From SAR202 cluster bacterium bin90 (GTDB lineage Bacteria > Chloroflexota > Dehalococcoidia > Lucifugimonadales > JADFKI01): a stretch of 64,000 nt of DNA. The position numbers and the translations under genes are program-made. Below are positions 16,351 to 24,538 of this stretch, piece by piece. The notes below the pieces were generated by a model. The model was not told the DNA's origin, did no database searches, and saw only the letters and a list, made by a program, of their open reading frames with translations. The stretch is from assembly GCA_002238855.1 (NCBI GenBank), contig MPND01000011.1:36595-100594 (forward strand), written 5' to 3'. Numbering within the stretch: the stretch's first letter is position 1; each line of letters begins with the position of its first letter.

Positions 16351-17502
16351 CTAGGACCAGTTAGTCTGCTGCAACGAGGCAATGGTGCCGTCCGCAGGAC
16401 GCCAGACTGCCGCATCGTCGCGCCAGGGATTCGCCTTCAGCCAGTCTTCATCCATGCCGACGCCGAGGCCTGTTCCGGTTGGTAGCGGCAGGAATCCGTC
16501 CTTCTGCACGGGGAAGTCGCCGGTGCAGGCGTCCTGGAACCACGGGTGAATGCCGCCCTCCTGGATCATGAAGTTGGGCACGCAAGCATCGAGATGCAAT
16601 GATGCTATGGTGCAGAGTGGACCGTAGGGATTGTGGGGCTGGAAGCCGACATAGTGTGCCTCCGCCATCGCAGCGATCTTCTTAAGCTCGGATATGCCGC
16701 CGCCCTGCACGATGTCCGGCTGGATCATCTTCACAATCTGCCGCTGTAGCAGGTCGGTGTAATCCCACTTCGTGTAGAGGCGTTCGCCCGTCGCGAGAGG
16801 AATGTTCACCTGCTCGGCCACGCGCTGCATGGCATCCAGATTTTGCGGCGGCACAGGCTCCTCATATACGAACGGTCGATACGGCTCCATCGCGTTGCCG
16901 ATGCGAATGGCGTCTGCTGGGGCGAGCCTGCCATGAACTTCTACCAACAGCTCAACATCGTCGCCCACCGCCTCGCGCACGGCTTCAAGCTTCTTGATAG
17001 CGATGCGCTCCGCCTCTATAGGTATGAAAAGTCCGCGATGGTCGAAGGGGTCGCCTTTGAGCGCGGTCAGCCCTTGCTCAGTATGGCGCAGCGCGTTCTC
17101 AACCGCGTCCTCGACGGTCAAGCCGTCCCACCTGCCGTAGCACCAGAGCTTGTCGCGCATCGCGCCGCCAAGAAGCTGATACACCGGCACGCCGAGCGCC
17201 TGTCCCTTGATGTCCCACAGCGCAATTTCGATGCCGCTGATTGCCGACATCTGCACCACACCGCCTCGCACATGGAAGTGATGATACAGCGTCTGCCAGT
17301 GCTCCTCGATGCGGTGCGGGTCCTTGCCGATGAGTACCTGCCCGAACTCCTCGACCATCGAAGCGACTGCCAGCGGACCTGAAGTAGCCTCGCCCCAGCC
17401 GGTGATGCCCTCGTCGGTCTCAATCTTCACGAACATATAGTTACGCGCCATACCGCGAGGGGCGGCAGCAGCGGGATGGGCGGTGACGGATGTGATTTTC
17501 AT
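16351..17502 (-). CDS. mandelate racemase / muconate lactonizing (enolase superfamily) enzyme
   Basis: The 383-residue enolase-superfamily protein has an N-terminal capping domain (ITSVTAHPAAAAPRG, FVKIETDEGITGWGEATSG) and a TIM barrel. Metal ligands are seen at LLVEVHGRL, VYEEPVPPQN and ATGERLYTK, and HNPYGPL carries a general-base histidine. The pattern resembles galactonate-dehydratase-like members that dehydrate sugar acids. The C-terminal GTGLGVGMDEDWL is also typical. ATG follows AGGAG at about 11 nt. It precedes BioY by 84 bp on the same strand and may or may not be co-transcribed. Confidence 0.88.
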   Translation of the reverse strand: MKITSVTAHPAAAAPRGMARNYMFVKIETDEGITGWGEATSGPLAVASMVEEFGQVLIGKDPHRIEEHWQTLYHHFHVRGGVVQMSAISGIEIALWDIKGQALGVPVYQLLGGAMRDKLWCYGRWDGLTVEDAVENALRHTEQGLTALKGDPFDHRGLFIPIEAERIAIKKLEAVREAVGDDVELLVEVHGRLAPADAIRIGNAMEPYRPFVYEEPVPPQNLDAMQRVAEQVNIPLATGERLYTKWDYTDLLQRQIVKMIQPDIVQGGGISELKKIAAMAEAHYVGFQPHNPYGPLCTIASLHLDACVPNFMIQEGGIHPWFQDACTGDFPVQKDGFLPLPTGTGLGVGMDEDWLKANPWRDDAAVWRPADGTIASLQQTNWS

Positions 17503-17623
17503 AGGTGGGGGTGCTCCTGCTTAAGTTTTGATGGAGACGCCTTGGTTCAACCGATATTCAACTTCACTTTGAACGCATTTCATGCAGTTCTACATCACTT
17601 CCAGACTGCCGCGCTTCAAGCCA

Positions 17624-17863
17624 TCATTTGAACGACACTTCACATTCATCGGTCCGCCGAGACGCAAGGAGACTCTCGACGCTAATATCTTCGTCAAGGT
17701 CTTGCCAATGGATATGGCTGCTTTCGGCTTTAAGGTCCCAATTGTTCCGCTCACCTGGCGTGGCATGTAAAATTCTCGGATACCAGTCAGGTGGTAGGAA
17801 CAAAACGCGATCATATGTAAGTTCGGCCGTAAGAGGGTCATCATTAATCGTGATATTCTTCAA
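17624..17863 (-). CDS. DUF2442 domain protein
   Basis: The 79-residue protein matches the DUF2442 pattern by eye: an N-terminal beta strand, then LPPDWYPRILHATPGERNNWDL, then IHWQDLDEDISVESLLAS. The start appears to be TTG at 17863 with no clear ribosome site. Such small proteins are usually found with toxin-antitoxin-like partners. Here the HigBA pair lies directly upstream. The molecular role is unknown. Confidence 0.75.
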   Translation of the reverse strand: MKNITINDDPLTAELTYDRVLFLPPDWYPRILHATPGERNNWDLKAESSHIHWQDLDEDISVESLLASRRTDECEVSFK

Positions 17864-17908
17864 CGTTAATCAATTCCAGAACTCTAATCCTGTGGAGGGA
17901 GTTCATAA

Positions 17909-18202
17909 CTATCCCACCGTCAAAGTAAAGTCCTTGACCTCTACCTGTTCCGCGTGCTCGCGCAACTGCCAGAGATCGTATGCCATTTGCATCCCAAGCC
18001 AAGTCTCTGGCGAAGACCCGAAGGCTTTGGAGAGGCGAATTGCCATGTCAACCGAAATTCCAGACTTCTCATTCACCACGTCAAACAGATCTTGATTACT
18101 TACACCTAGACCTTCAGCCGCTTTCGCCACCGACAGATTCAGCGGCTCCAAGCACTGCCTCTTGACGATTCCGCCTGGATGCGGCGGGTTGTGCATAGGC
18201 AT
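17909..18202 (-). CDS. higA: HigA-type antitoxin (XRE family)
   Basis: This is a helix-turn-helix antitoxin of the HigA type. MHNPPHPGGIVKRQCLEPLNLSVAKAAEGLGVSNQDLFDVVN is the family N-terminus with the HTH, followed by AIRLSKAFGSSPETWLGMQMAYDLW. The track starts at TTG 18220, but ATG 18202 has GGAGG 7 nt upstream and gives the usual MPMHNPPHPGG. It should bind and neutralise the HigB toxin and repress the operon. It follows the toxin by 14 bp, the typical inverted order of higBA. Confidence 0.88.
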   Translation of the reverse strand: MPMHNPPHPGGIVKRQCLEPLNLSVAKAAEGLGVSNQDLFDVVNEKSGISVDMAIRLSKAFGSSPETWLGMQMAYDLWQLREHAEQVEVKDFTLTVG

Positions 18203-18216
18203 CTTAATTACCTCCG

Positions 18217-18495
18217 TCAATGATAATCTATGTAATTCACATCAACTGCGTCCCCGTCTTCAAATCTGAAAGTAACGCGCCAATTCCCAGATACCGATAC
18301 TGCGTAGTGTCCCCTAAGGTCGCCTCTGAGCCGATGAAAACGGAACCCTGGCAGATTCATGTCTTGTAGTGTACGGCTGTAGTCAAGGGCAGCAAGTATG
18401 TCCGTCAGCTTGGTGATATGCTCCGGCTGCAATCTTGCCGTGCCGCGTCCATTATAGAATGCCCTTAGCCCTCGATGCCTGAAAGACCTAATCAC
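18217..18495 (-). CDS. higB: HigB-type toxin (RelE superfamily mRNA interferase)
   Basis: The 92-residue RelE/HigB-like protein reads MIRSFRHRGLRAFYNGRGTARL at the start, then LNLPGFRFHRLRGDLRGHYAVSVSGNWRVTFRF in pattern. This is the HigB hallmark around the ribosome-dependent ribonuclease site (Arg- and Tyr-rich). It cleaves mRNA at the ribosome when the antitoxin is lost. The start is GTG with no strong ribosome site, which may keep expression low. It is upstream of higA. Confidence 0.87.
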   Translation of the reverse strand: MIRSFRHRGLRAFYNGRGTARLQPEHITKLTDILAALDYSRTLQDMNLPGFRFHRLRGDLRGHYAVSVSGNWRVTFRFEDGDAVDVNYIDYH

Positions 18496-18545
18496 TATGA
18501 AATTGTAAGATGCTTTTACCCTTCAATCAATGAGTCGGCACCTCT

Positions 18546-19511
18546 CTAATACCACTTCGTCTTGTCTACGACATTCGTCAGCTCTTCACCGGCGGCGAAG
18601 CGGCGGGCGTTGTCAAGGATTATCTCGAAGCGTCTTTCGGGGATGTTACCGGCATCTCTGACTGCGACGTGAGGTGTCATCAACACATTCGGCAAGCCCC
18701 ACAGCTTGTGGTCGGACGGCAGCGGTTCCTGCTCGAACACGTCCAGGCCCGCACCCGCGATGACGCCGTTCTCGATGGCGTCCGCGAGGTCGTCTATCTT
18801 GCAGACCATGCCCCTGCCGATGTTGATGAAGTATGCGCTGCTCTTCATCCGGCTGAACCGAGCGGCATCGAAGGTGAACTCCGTTTCCGGTGTGTGTGGC
18901 ACCGTGGTTATCACGAAGTCCGCTCTCGGCAGCACATCGTCCAGTTCCTCAGGCGTGTGGAACTCCACATACGGCAGGTCGAACTCACGTCGCGGCTCGA
19001 TTCCGATGACTTCCATGCCAAGCTCTTTGCAAAGCCGCGCCGTCTCATGCCCGATGCCCCCGACGCCGTTGATGAGCGCAACCGCGCCTGCAAGGTCGAT
19101 GTACGGCGACTTCCGCGCATCCTTGTCCCATTCCCTGCGCCTCTGAGCGTCCATATACCAGGGCAGTCCCCGTGACAGCGCTAGCAGGAACATCAGGATG
19201 TGGTGCGATATGTGATCGAAGTAGATGCCGCGCGGGTTGCATATCGTGAGCGGATGCTCGATCAGCTCCGGATAGTAGTATCCAAAGAATGGTCCTGCAT
19301 CCGGATTCTGCACCCAGCCTAGCTTCTCCGCGACCTTCAGCGCGTCCGGCGAGACCCATCCATAGACGCCGTCGGCGTCGCGGATCGCCTCCATTGCCTC
19401 CTCGTCGGTCTCGGGGGAGGCGACTTCCCAGTCTGCCTCGGTATCCGCGAGGCGGGCGGCGAACATTCGCCTGTCATCATCCTGCGGCGGCAGGAACACG
19501 AACTTTGGCAT
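18546..19511 (-). CDS. D-2-hydroxyacid dehydrogenase
   Basis: The 321-residue protein is of the D-isomer 2-hydroxyacid dehydrogenase family. It has a Rossmann motif INGVGGIGHETARLCKELGM near the middle, an acidic residue (GIEPR) at the end of the second strand indicating NAD, the TTVPHTPET loop, NIGRG with the catalytic Arg region, and TPHVAVRD with the catalytic His. It reduces 2-keto acids or oxidises D-hydroxy acids. ATG follows TTAGGAG. It stands between HigBA and an LLM oxidoreductase. Confidence 0.9.
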   Translation of the reverse strand: MPKFVFLPPQDDDRRMFAARLADTEADWEVASPETDEEAMEAIRDADGVYGWVSPDALKVAEKLGWVQNPDAGPFFGYYYPELIEHPLTICNPRGIYFDHISHHILMFLLALSRGLPWYMDAQRRREWDKDARKSPYIDLAGAVALINGVGGIGHETARLCKELGMEVIGIEPRREFDLPYVEFHTPEELDDVLPRADFVITTVPHTPETEFTFDAARFSRMKSSAYFINIGRGMVCKIDDLADAIENGVIAGAGLDVFEQEPLPSDHKLWGLPNVLMTPHVAVRDAGNIPERRFEIILDNARRFAAGEELTNVVDKTKWY

Positions 19512-19624
19512 AAAGGATTCTCCTAAGTTTTCAATCGTCTGTAAACAGTCGTCAGTCTCTTGTTAGGATTCAGCCGTCAAGCAGACACACTGACGGCTGA
19601 ACACTGATATCCGTTGGCTAATCT

Positions 19625-20833
19625 CTAGTCGGCCGCCATCACCGCTTCCAGCTTGTCCTTCGCGCCATTGCGTGCCTTGGGGATGACATACTTGCCGAAC
19701 ATCTCGATGGAACTCATTACCTTCTCATGAGGGATGGTCTCGGTCTGCATAATCATCAGCACCTGGTCCACGCCGATCTCTTCGTACATCTCGATGGTCT
19801 TCAGGCAGCTCTCCGGGTTGCCGGCGATAATCACGCCGCGATCGGCAAGAACATTGGCATCCAGTTCCGCGATAGCCGCTCTCGCTGCGCCCGGACCGGA
19901 GTCGAGCGAAATGCCAACCTCGGCGGCCTGCTGCTGATGTTCTTCGTCCGATTGCCGCAACCAGCGCCCGAAGTCGGCCTGCAGGTGGTCGGGCACGCCG
20001 CCCCAGTCCTCGAGAAGCTGCTCGTAAGCACCGATGCGTCCTTGGATGTACGGCTTGTCCGGCCCGAAGAAGGTCTTCATGGACTCGGCGGCAAGCTCTT
20101 TGGCATACTGGTCGTCTTCATCGCAGAAGCCATGCACATTGTTGCCCCAGAAGTTGGTGACGAACGCGCCCGCAGGCTCGACTTCCCCTACGGATTCGCG
20201 ATAAATCTTCAGCTTTTCCTTGAGGACATTGACTGCGTAGGACGCGGACGAAAGCACGCCGATGCCCTTCTGCGCAGCCAGACGGAAGCTGTCTTCCGAC
20301 GTGCAAGCCAGGTACATGCGGGGGTGCGGCTTCTGGAAGGTCTTGGGCAGCACTCGCCGGGAGGGCACATTCCAGAACTTGCCCTCGTATTCAAACTCGT
20401 CCGACTGCCATATCTTGGGCAGCATGGATAGGGACTCGCTCCACATCTCTCGAGTGTCGCGCGGGTCAACACCCAGGCCCAGTTGCTCGTAGGCATTGGA
20501 GCGGCCTGTGCCGAACTCGACTCGTCCGTCTGTGAGCTGGTCAACCATCGCCACGCGCTCTGCGATTCGGACAGGATGCGCATGCGGCAGTATGGACACG
20601 CCATAGCCAATGCGAATCTGCTTCGTAATCTGGCTGAGCGCACCGAACAAGACCTCTGGGCACGGCGACCCTGAGAAGCCGGTCAGGAAGTGGTGCTCAA
20701 CGAACCAGAGCGCATCGAAGCCCACCTGATCCGCAAGCTCACACTGCTCCAGGGTTTCCTTGTATAGGGTGTTCCAGTCTATCTCAGTGCCCTGGAATGG
20801 GCGCTGCGTCTCGTAGAGCAATCCGAACTGCAT
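19625..20833 (-). CDS. LLM-class flavin-dependent oxidoreductase (luciferase-like)
   Basis: This is a bacterial-luciferase-like TIM barrel protein of 402 residues. It starts MQFGLLYETQRPFQG and has WFVEHHFLTGFSGSPCPEVLF, IRIGYGVSILPHAHPVRIAERVAMVDQLTDGRVEFGTGRS and TRDTREMWSESL, the standard LLM framework for F420 or FMN. The track starts at 20914, but ATG 20833 has GAGGAG upstream and gives the family N-terminus. Such monooxygenases attack small organic molecules, and SAR202-type genomes carry many paralogues. The substrate is unknown. Confidence 0.92.
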   Translation of the reverse strand: MQFGLLYETQRPFQGTEIDWNTLYKETLEQCELADQVGFDALWFVEHHFLTGFSGSPCPEVLFGALSQITKQIRIGYGVSILPHAHPVRIAERVAMVDQLTDGRVEFGTGRSNAYEQLGLGVDPRDTREMWSESLSMLPKIWQSDEFEYEGKFWNVPSRRVLPKTFQKPHPRMYLACTSEDSFRLAAQKGIGVLSSASYAVNVLKEKLKIYRESVGEVEPAGAFVTNFWGNNVHGFCDEDDQYAKELAAESMKTFFGPDKPYIQGRIGAYEQLLEDWGGVPDHLQADFGRWLRQSDEEHQQQAAEVGISLDSGPGAARAAIAELDANVLADRGVIIAGNPESCLKTIEMYEEIGVDQVLMIMQTETIPHEKVMSSIEMFGKYVIPKARNGAKDKLEAVMAAD

Positions 20834-21147
20834 GGTAATGTCTCCTCTCGCCATGGGTTTAGCATCAATGGGTGGCGCTTCAGATGGGCGAATTATACTT
20901 GCATTCTTTAACAAGGTAAAACGGCGTGTACACTCGGTACAGAACCGAATCCAGTGGACTCCGCCCCTGAAGCCTATTGGCTACAAGATTCCAGTAAGCG
21001 GGTGTGTAAGACATCCTCGAAATGGCAGTTCGGCGATTGCCAACAGCACGCCTTCATGTGCTATACTGCGCCCATATTTAGTAGTGCGAGATTAAACCCT
21101 TCCAAGCCTTTATTAAGCGAGATGCAGTACACCCAAGGAGGGCAAAC
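20834..21147. other. intergenic region, nothing recognised
   Basis: About 310 bases lie between the divergent LLM oxidoreductase and DUF1800 genes. No RNA gene, repeat or convincing promoter was seen. The ORFs here overlap only each other and have no family pattern. AAGGAGG at the right edge is the ribosome site of the DUF1800 gene. Confidence 0.5.
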
Positions 21148-22602
21148 ATGGTCGTCGAGACAACGCAGGCAGTTGAACAGATAGCACACCTCATGCGCCG
21201 CGCCGGCTTTGGGGCAACACGAGATGAACTCGATGCCCTAGAGTCCAAGGGTTACGACTCAGTCGTCGCAGAGCTTATAAACCCAAGCGACACTTCGGCG
21301 ATGCCGGACGACATCATCAGGCGCTACCATCACGAGCAGTCAGGCATGATGGGGCAGGTAAATCCCGCCGCCTACTGGCTGTACAAGATGATCTCCACAA
21401 AGGCGCCGCTCATAGAGAAGATGGCGCTCTTCTGGCACAGCGTGTTCGCCACGGGCTACCCGAAAATTACGCAGGGCAAGGTGCTCAACGACCAGATTCG
21501 CATGTTCCGCAGGTACGGCATGAGCAACTTCAAGACCTTGCTTGTCGAGTTGTCCAGGGACCCGGCGATGATTGTATGGCTGGACAACCACGACAATCAT
21601 AAGGGCGCAATCAACGAGAACTACGGTCGCGAGCTGCTTGAGCTTTTCAGCATGGGCGTGGGCAACTACTCGGAGGAAGATATCAAGGAAGCATCGCGTG
21701 CATTCACCGGCTGGACGCTTGGCAACACCGAGTACATGGCGCTTCGAGGCGAGCGGGACTCCATCTGGCCCTACGGCAGAATAGCCTGGCACTTTGAATA
21801 CAAGCCGGAGGACCACGACGAGGGCGAAAAGACATTCCTCGGGCAGACTGGCAACTTCAACGGCGAGGACATCATCGACATCATCTGCCAGCAGGAAGCT
21901 ACCGCTCGCTTTATAGCACGGCACTTGTACGACTTCTTCGTTGCAGAAGAGCCGCCTGTGCCCGCCTGGCCCTATTCGCCACCACGAGATGAAGACGCCA
22001 TCCAGACATTGGTGGACACCTACTTCGAGAGCGGTTACGAAATCTCCGCAATGCTCGAAACGCTCTTCACATCCGACTTCTTCAAGGACGACGAGGACAT
22101 CCGCTTCATCAGGGTTAAGAGCCCTGCGGAGCTTATGGCCAGCACATTGAGGCTGACCGGCGAGTTCGCGAAGAGGCCTCGGCGCGAAATACTTGACCGG
22201 GCGATGCAGATGCAATACATGGGCCAGCAGCTCAACAACCCGCCCAGCGTAGAAGGCTGGCATCAGGGCATGGAGTGGATAGACACCGGAACGCTTGTTG
22301 AGCGACTGAACTTCGCGACACAGCAGGTCGGCGATGTGAACATGCCGGGCGTCAGGTCTATGATTGATCGAGTTGCGGCCGAGAGCGACGGATTTATTTC
22401 ATCAGCAAGGCTCGTGGACGCTTGCCTCGACGCGATGGGGGTGGTCGCAGTCTCGGAAGACACACGGGAGGTTCTGGAAACCTTCTCGGCGAAGCTCGGG
22501 GACCTTGAAGTCAGCGCGGATAATGTCAGCGAGGCGGCCGAGCAGCGTATTGCCCAGATGTTCCAGATGGTGGCCGCATCGCACGAGTTCCAGCGGGCGT
22601 AG
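21148..22602 (+). CDS. DUF1800 family protein
   Basis: The 484-residue protein has the DUF1800 pattern: HLMRRAGFGATRDELDAL at the start, MALFWHSVFATGYPKI, NLDN-like LDNHDNHKGAINENYGRELLELFSMGVGNYSEEDIKEASRAFTGWT in the centre, and PPSVEGWHQGMEWI near the C-terminus. ATG follows AAGGAGG. The family function is not established. In other bacteria it is usually next to a DUF1501 gene and exported, but no DUF1501 neighbour or signal peptide is seen here. Confidence 0.9.
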   Translation: MVVETTQAVEQIAHLMRRAGFGATRDELDALESKGYDSVVAELINPSDTSAMPDDIIRRYHHEQSGMMGQVNPAAYWLYKMISTKAPLIEKMALFWHSVFATGYPKITQGKVLNDQIRMFRRYGMSNFKTLLVELSRDPAMIVWLDNHDNHKGAINENYGRELLELFSMGVGNYSEEDIKEASRAFTGWTLGNTEYMALRGERDSIWPYGRIAWHFEYKPEDHDEGEKTFLGQTGNFNGEDIIDIICQQEATARFIARHLYDFFVAEEPPVPAWPYSPPRDEDAIQTLVDTYFESGYEISAMLETLFTSDFFKDDEDIRFIRVKSPAELMASTLRLTGEFAKRPRREILDRAMQMQYMGQQLNNPPSVEGWHQGMEWIDTGTLVERLNFATQQVGDVNMPGVRSMIDRVAAESDGFISSARLVDACLDAMGVVAVSEDTREVLETFSAKLGDLEVSADNVSEAAEQRIAQMFQMVAASHEFQRA

Positions 22603-22647
22603 CATCTCGATAATCTGTTCACAAAGCAGTAAATCAATGTACATCAA

Positions 22648-22689
22648 AACGGGCATCTCGCCTCGTAAATGGAAGACGAGATGCCCGTT
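22648..22689. terminator. 13-bp inverted repeat, possible terminator or element end
   Basis: AACGGGCATCTCG (22648-22660) and CGAGATGCCCGTT (22677-22689) are a perfect inverted repeat with a 16-nt loop. They lie between the DUF1800 and Uma2 genes. There is no T-run after the stem on the plus strand, so termination is uncertain. It could be an attenuator or operator for the Uma2 gene, which starts 19 bp later. Confidence 0.45.
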
Positions 22690-22707
22690 ACGTAAAGCTT
22701 AAGTGAT

Positions 22708-23352
22708 ATGACGCAGACACTCACTCCCCCCGCAGAGGCATTGAAGGCGGTCGAAACCGAACCCTTCGTCATCAAGTTCAAGCCGCTCACCGAAATGACC
22801 GACGAGCAGTTTGAGCAGTTCTGCGCGCTCAATGACATTCTGCGTATCGAGCGTACGGCCAAAGGTGAAATCATACTTATGCCACCGACACACGCGGATA
22901 CTGGAAATCGTAATGCAGACATCACGATTGACTTGGGGGTCTGGGCGCGGGAAGACGGTACGGGCAGGTATTACGACTCATCCACCGGATTCAAGCTTCC
23001 AAATGGCGCGTTGCGCTCACCGGACGCTTCATGGATAAGCAATTCGCGCTTGGAAGCCCTGACACCGGACCAGCGCAGCGGATATTTGGACATTTGCCCG
23101 GACTTTGTGATTGAGCTGCGCTCAAGTTCCGACAGTATCAGTATGCTCCAGGACAAGATGCAGGAATACGCCGACAACGGCGCAAGGCTAGGCTGGCTGA
23201 TAGACCCGCTGGCGAATCCAAAGTGCGTGTACATCTACCGCCCACAAGCCGAAGTTGGAGTCTTGGAAGACCCTGACGCCGTGTCAGGCGAGCCAGAGCT
23301 GTCCGGCTTCACTCTTAAACTGGAACGCATCTGGAACACGCCTATCAGTTGA
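22708..23352 (+). CDS. Uma2 family endonuclease-like protein (DUF820)
   Basis: The 214-residue protein belongs to the Uma2/DUF820 restriction-endonuclease-like fold. The conserved core is seen: PDASWISNSRLEAL, then CPDFVIELRSSSDSISMLQDKMQEYADNGARLGWLIDPLANPKCVYIYRP. The D/E-x-K type residues needed for PD-(D/E)XK chemistry are in place (PDASW, ELRS..). Its substrate and cellular role are not known; members are widespread in mobile and repetitive gene sets. No strong ribosome site precedes the ATG. Confidence 0.88.
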   Translation: MTQTLTPPAEALKAVETEPFVIKFKPLTEMTDEQFEQFCALNDILRIERTAKGEIILMPPTHADTGNRNADITIDLGVWAREDGTGRYYDSSTGFKLPNGALRSPDASWISNSRLEALTPDQRSGYLDICPDFVIELRSSSDSISMLQDKMQEYADNGARLGWLIDPLANPKCVYIYRPQAEVGVLEDPDAVSGEPELSGFTLKLERIWNTPIS

Positions 23353-23419
23353 CGCCCTTGAGCCACAGTCAAAGTAACCGAGGTTTCTGAGGAACAGCCG
23401 AGATTTACCGCGAGGTGCA

Positions 23420-24442
23420 ATGATGACTACTATGCAGAAGACCGACTTCCTGAACTACAGCCACTCAATCGGCCTCTCGACAATGACCGGTCGCGGATTC
23501 TACTACCCTGTGGACACCGCATTCGATGACGAGGGCAAAATCTACACGGTAAGCCGCTCCCTCGATGGCGACAACCGTGGTCTGCGCGTCACCATTTACG
23601 ACGCTGACAGCAAATACTACGACATGTTCGGCGAGCACGGAGAAGGCGACGGGCAGTTCATATGGCCCACCGCAATAGCTAGAGACAGCGCCGACAATAC
23701 ATACGTCGCCTGTGAGTATCTGAATCGCATCGCGCGCTTCGACCCGTTAGGCAAGCCAATGTCAAGTTGGGGGACATTGGGCAGCGCCGAAGGCGAACTC
23801 GACGGCCCTTCCGGTCTGGCTGTTGACGGTGATGACAATATTCTTGTAGTTGACCACCATAACAACAGGGTTCAGAAGTTCACCACCGGCGGGCAGTTCA
23901 TCAGTTCCTTCGGCTCCGCCGGAGAAGGCGACGGTCAGTTCAATCTCCCGTGGGGCATCGCAATCGACGGGGAAGGCGACATTTATGTAGCTGACTGGCG
24001 CAACGACCGCATACAGAAGTTCACTCCCGGCGGCGAATTCATCGCCAGTTTCGGCGAATCCGGGCGCGGCGACGGGCAGTTCCACAGGCCGGCCAGCGTA
24101 ACGGTAGATGACGACGGTTATATCTATGTCGCAGACTGGGGCAATGAACGCGTACAGGTACTGGATTCAGAGGGCAACTTCGTGCAGAGTCTCCGGGGCG
24201 AGGCTACCGACTCCAAGTGGGCAGACGCCTTTCTGGAAATCAATATTGAGGAAGCCGCCGCACGCGCGAAGTCGGACCTGGCCAAGTCAAGCATTGAGTT
24301 CTTCAACGACGACCCGCACGAGGAATCGTCCCACATCGAGAAGTTCTTCTGGGCGCCCACTTCGATTAAGCTCGACCGCGAGGGCCGTGTGTTAATCACC
24401 GAGAGCAATCGCCACCGCGTGCAGATTTATGTGCGCAGTTAG
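23420..24442 (+). CDS. NHL-repeat beta-propeller protein
   Basis: The 340-residue protein is made of NHL repeats. The unit pattern FGSAGEGDGQFNLPWGIAIDGEGDIYVADWRNDRIQKFTPGGEF recurs several times, with clear blades at about residues 70-240 and a last one near the C-terminus (IKLDREGRVLITESNRHRVQIYV). There is no signal peptide, so it is probably cytoplasmic unless exported otherwise. The start is ATG just after GAGGTGCA. NHL propellers bind proteins or small ligands; no enzyme motif is seen. Confidence 0.88.
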   Translation: MMTTMQKTDFLNYSHSIGLSTMTGRGFYYPVDTAFDDEGKIYTVSRSLDGDNRGLRVTIYDADSKYYDMFGEHGEGDGQFIWPTAIARDSADNTYVACEYLNRIARFDPLGKPMSSWGTLGSAEGELDGPSGLAVDGDDNILVVDHHNNRVQKFTTGGQFISSFGSAGEGDGQFNLPWGIAIDGEGDIYVADWRNDRIQKFTPGGEFIASFGESGRGDGQFHRPASVTVDDDGYIYVADWGNERVQVLDSEGNFVQSLRGEATDSKWADAFLEINIEEAAARAKSDLAKSSIEFFNDDPHEESSHIEKFFWAPTSIKLDREGRVLITESNRHRVQIYVRS

Positions 24443-24497
24443 CAACTGATGCAGTAGGGATCGCCAGCCTGTTCGGCACCACTAGACCAGTATGGGG

Positions 24498-24503
24498 TAT
24501 AAT
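24498..24503 (+). promoter_or_regulatory. TATAAT -10 box upstream of RNase J
   Basis: A perfect TATAAT lies about 36-41 bp upstream of the likely RNase J start. Only a poor -35 (TTCGGC, 20-bp spacer) is present, so this is a tentative promoter. The leader would be about 30 nt. Confidence 0.4.
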
Positions 24504-24538
24504 TAGCCTGAACACTCAATAACAGTGCAGGACTAATC

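Noticed and set aside
21340-22263. Long minus-strand ORF of 307 residues inside DUF1800
   Set aside because: Antisense shadow of a recognised gene.
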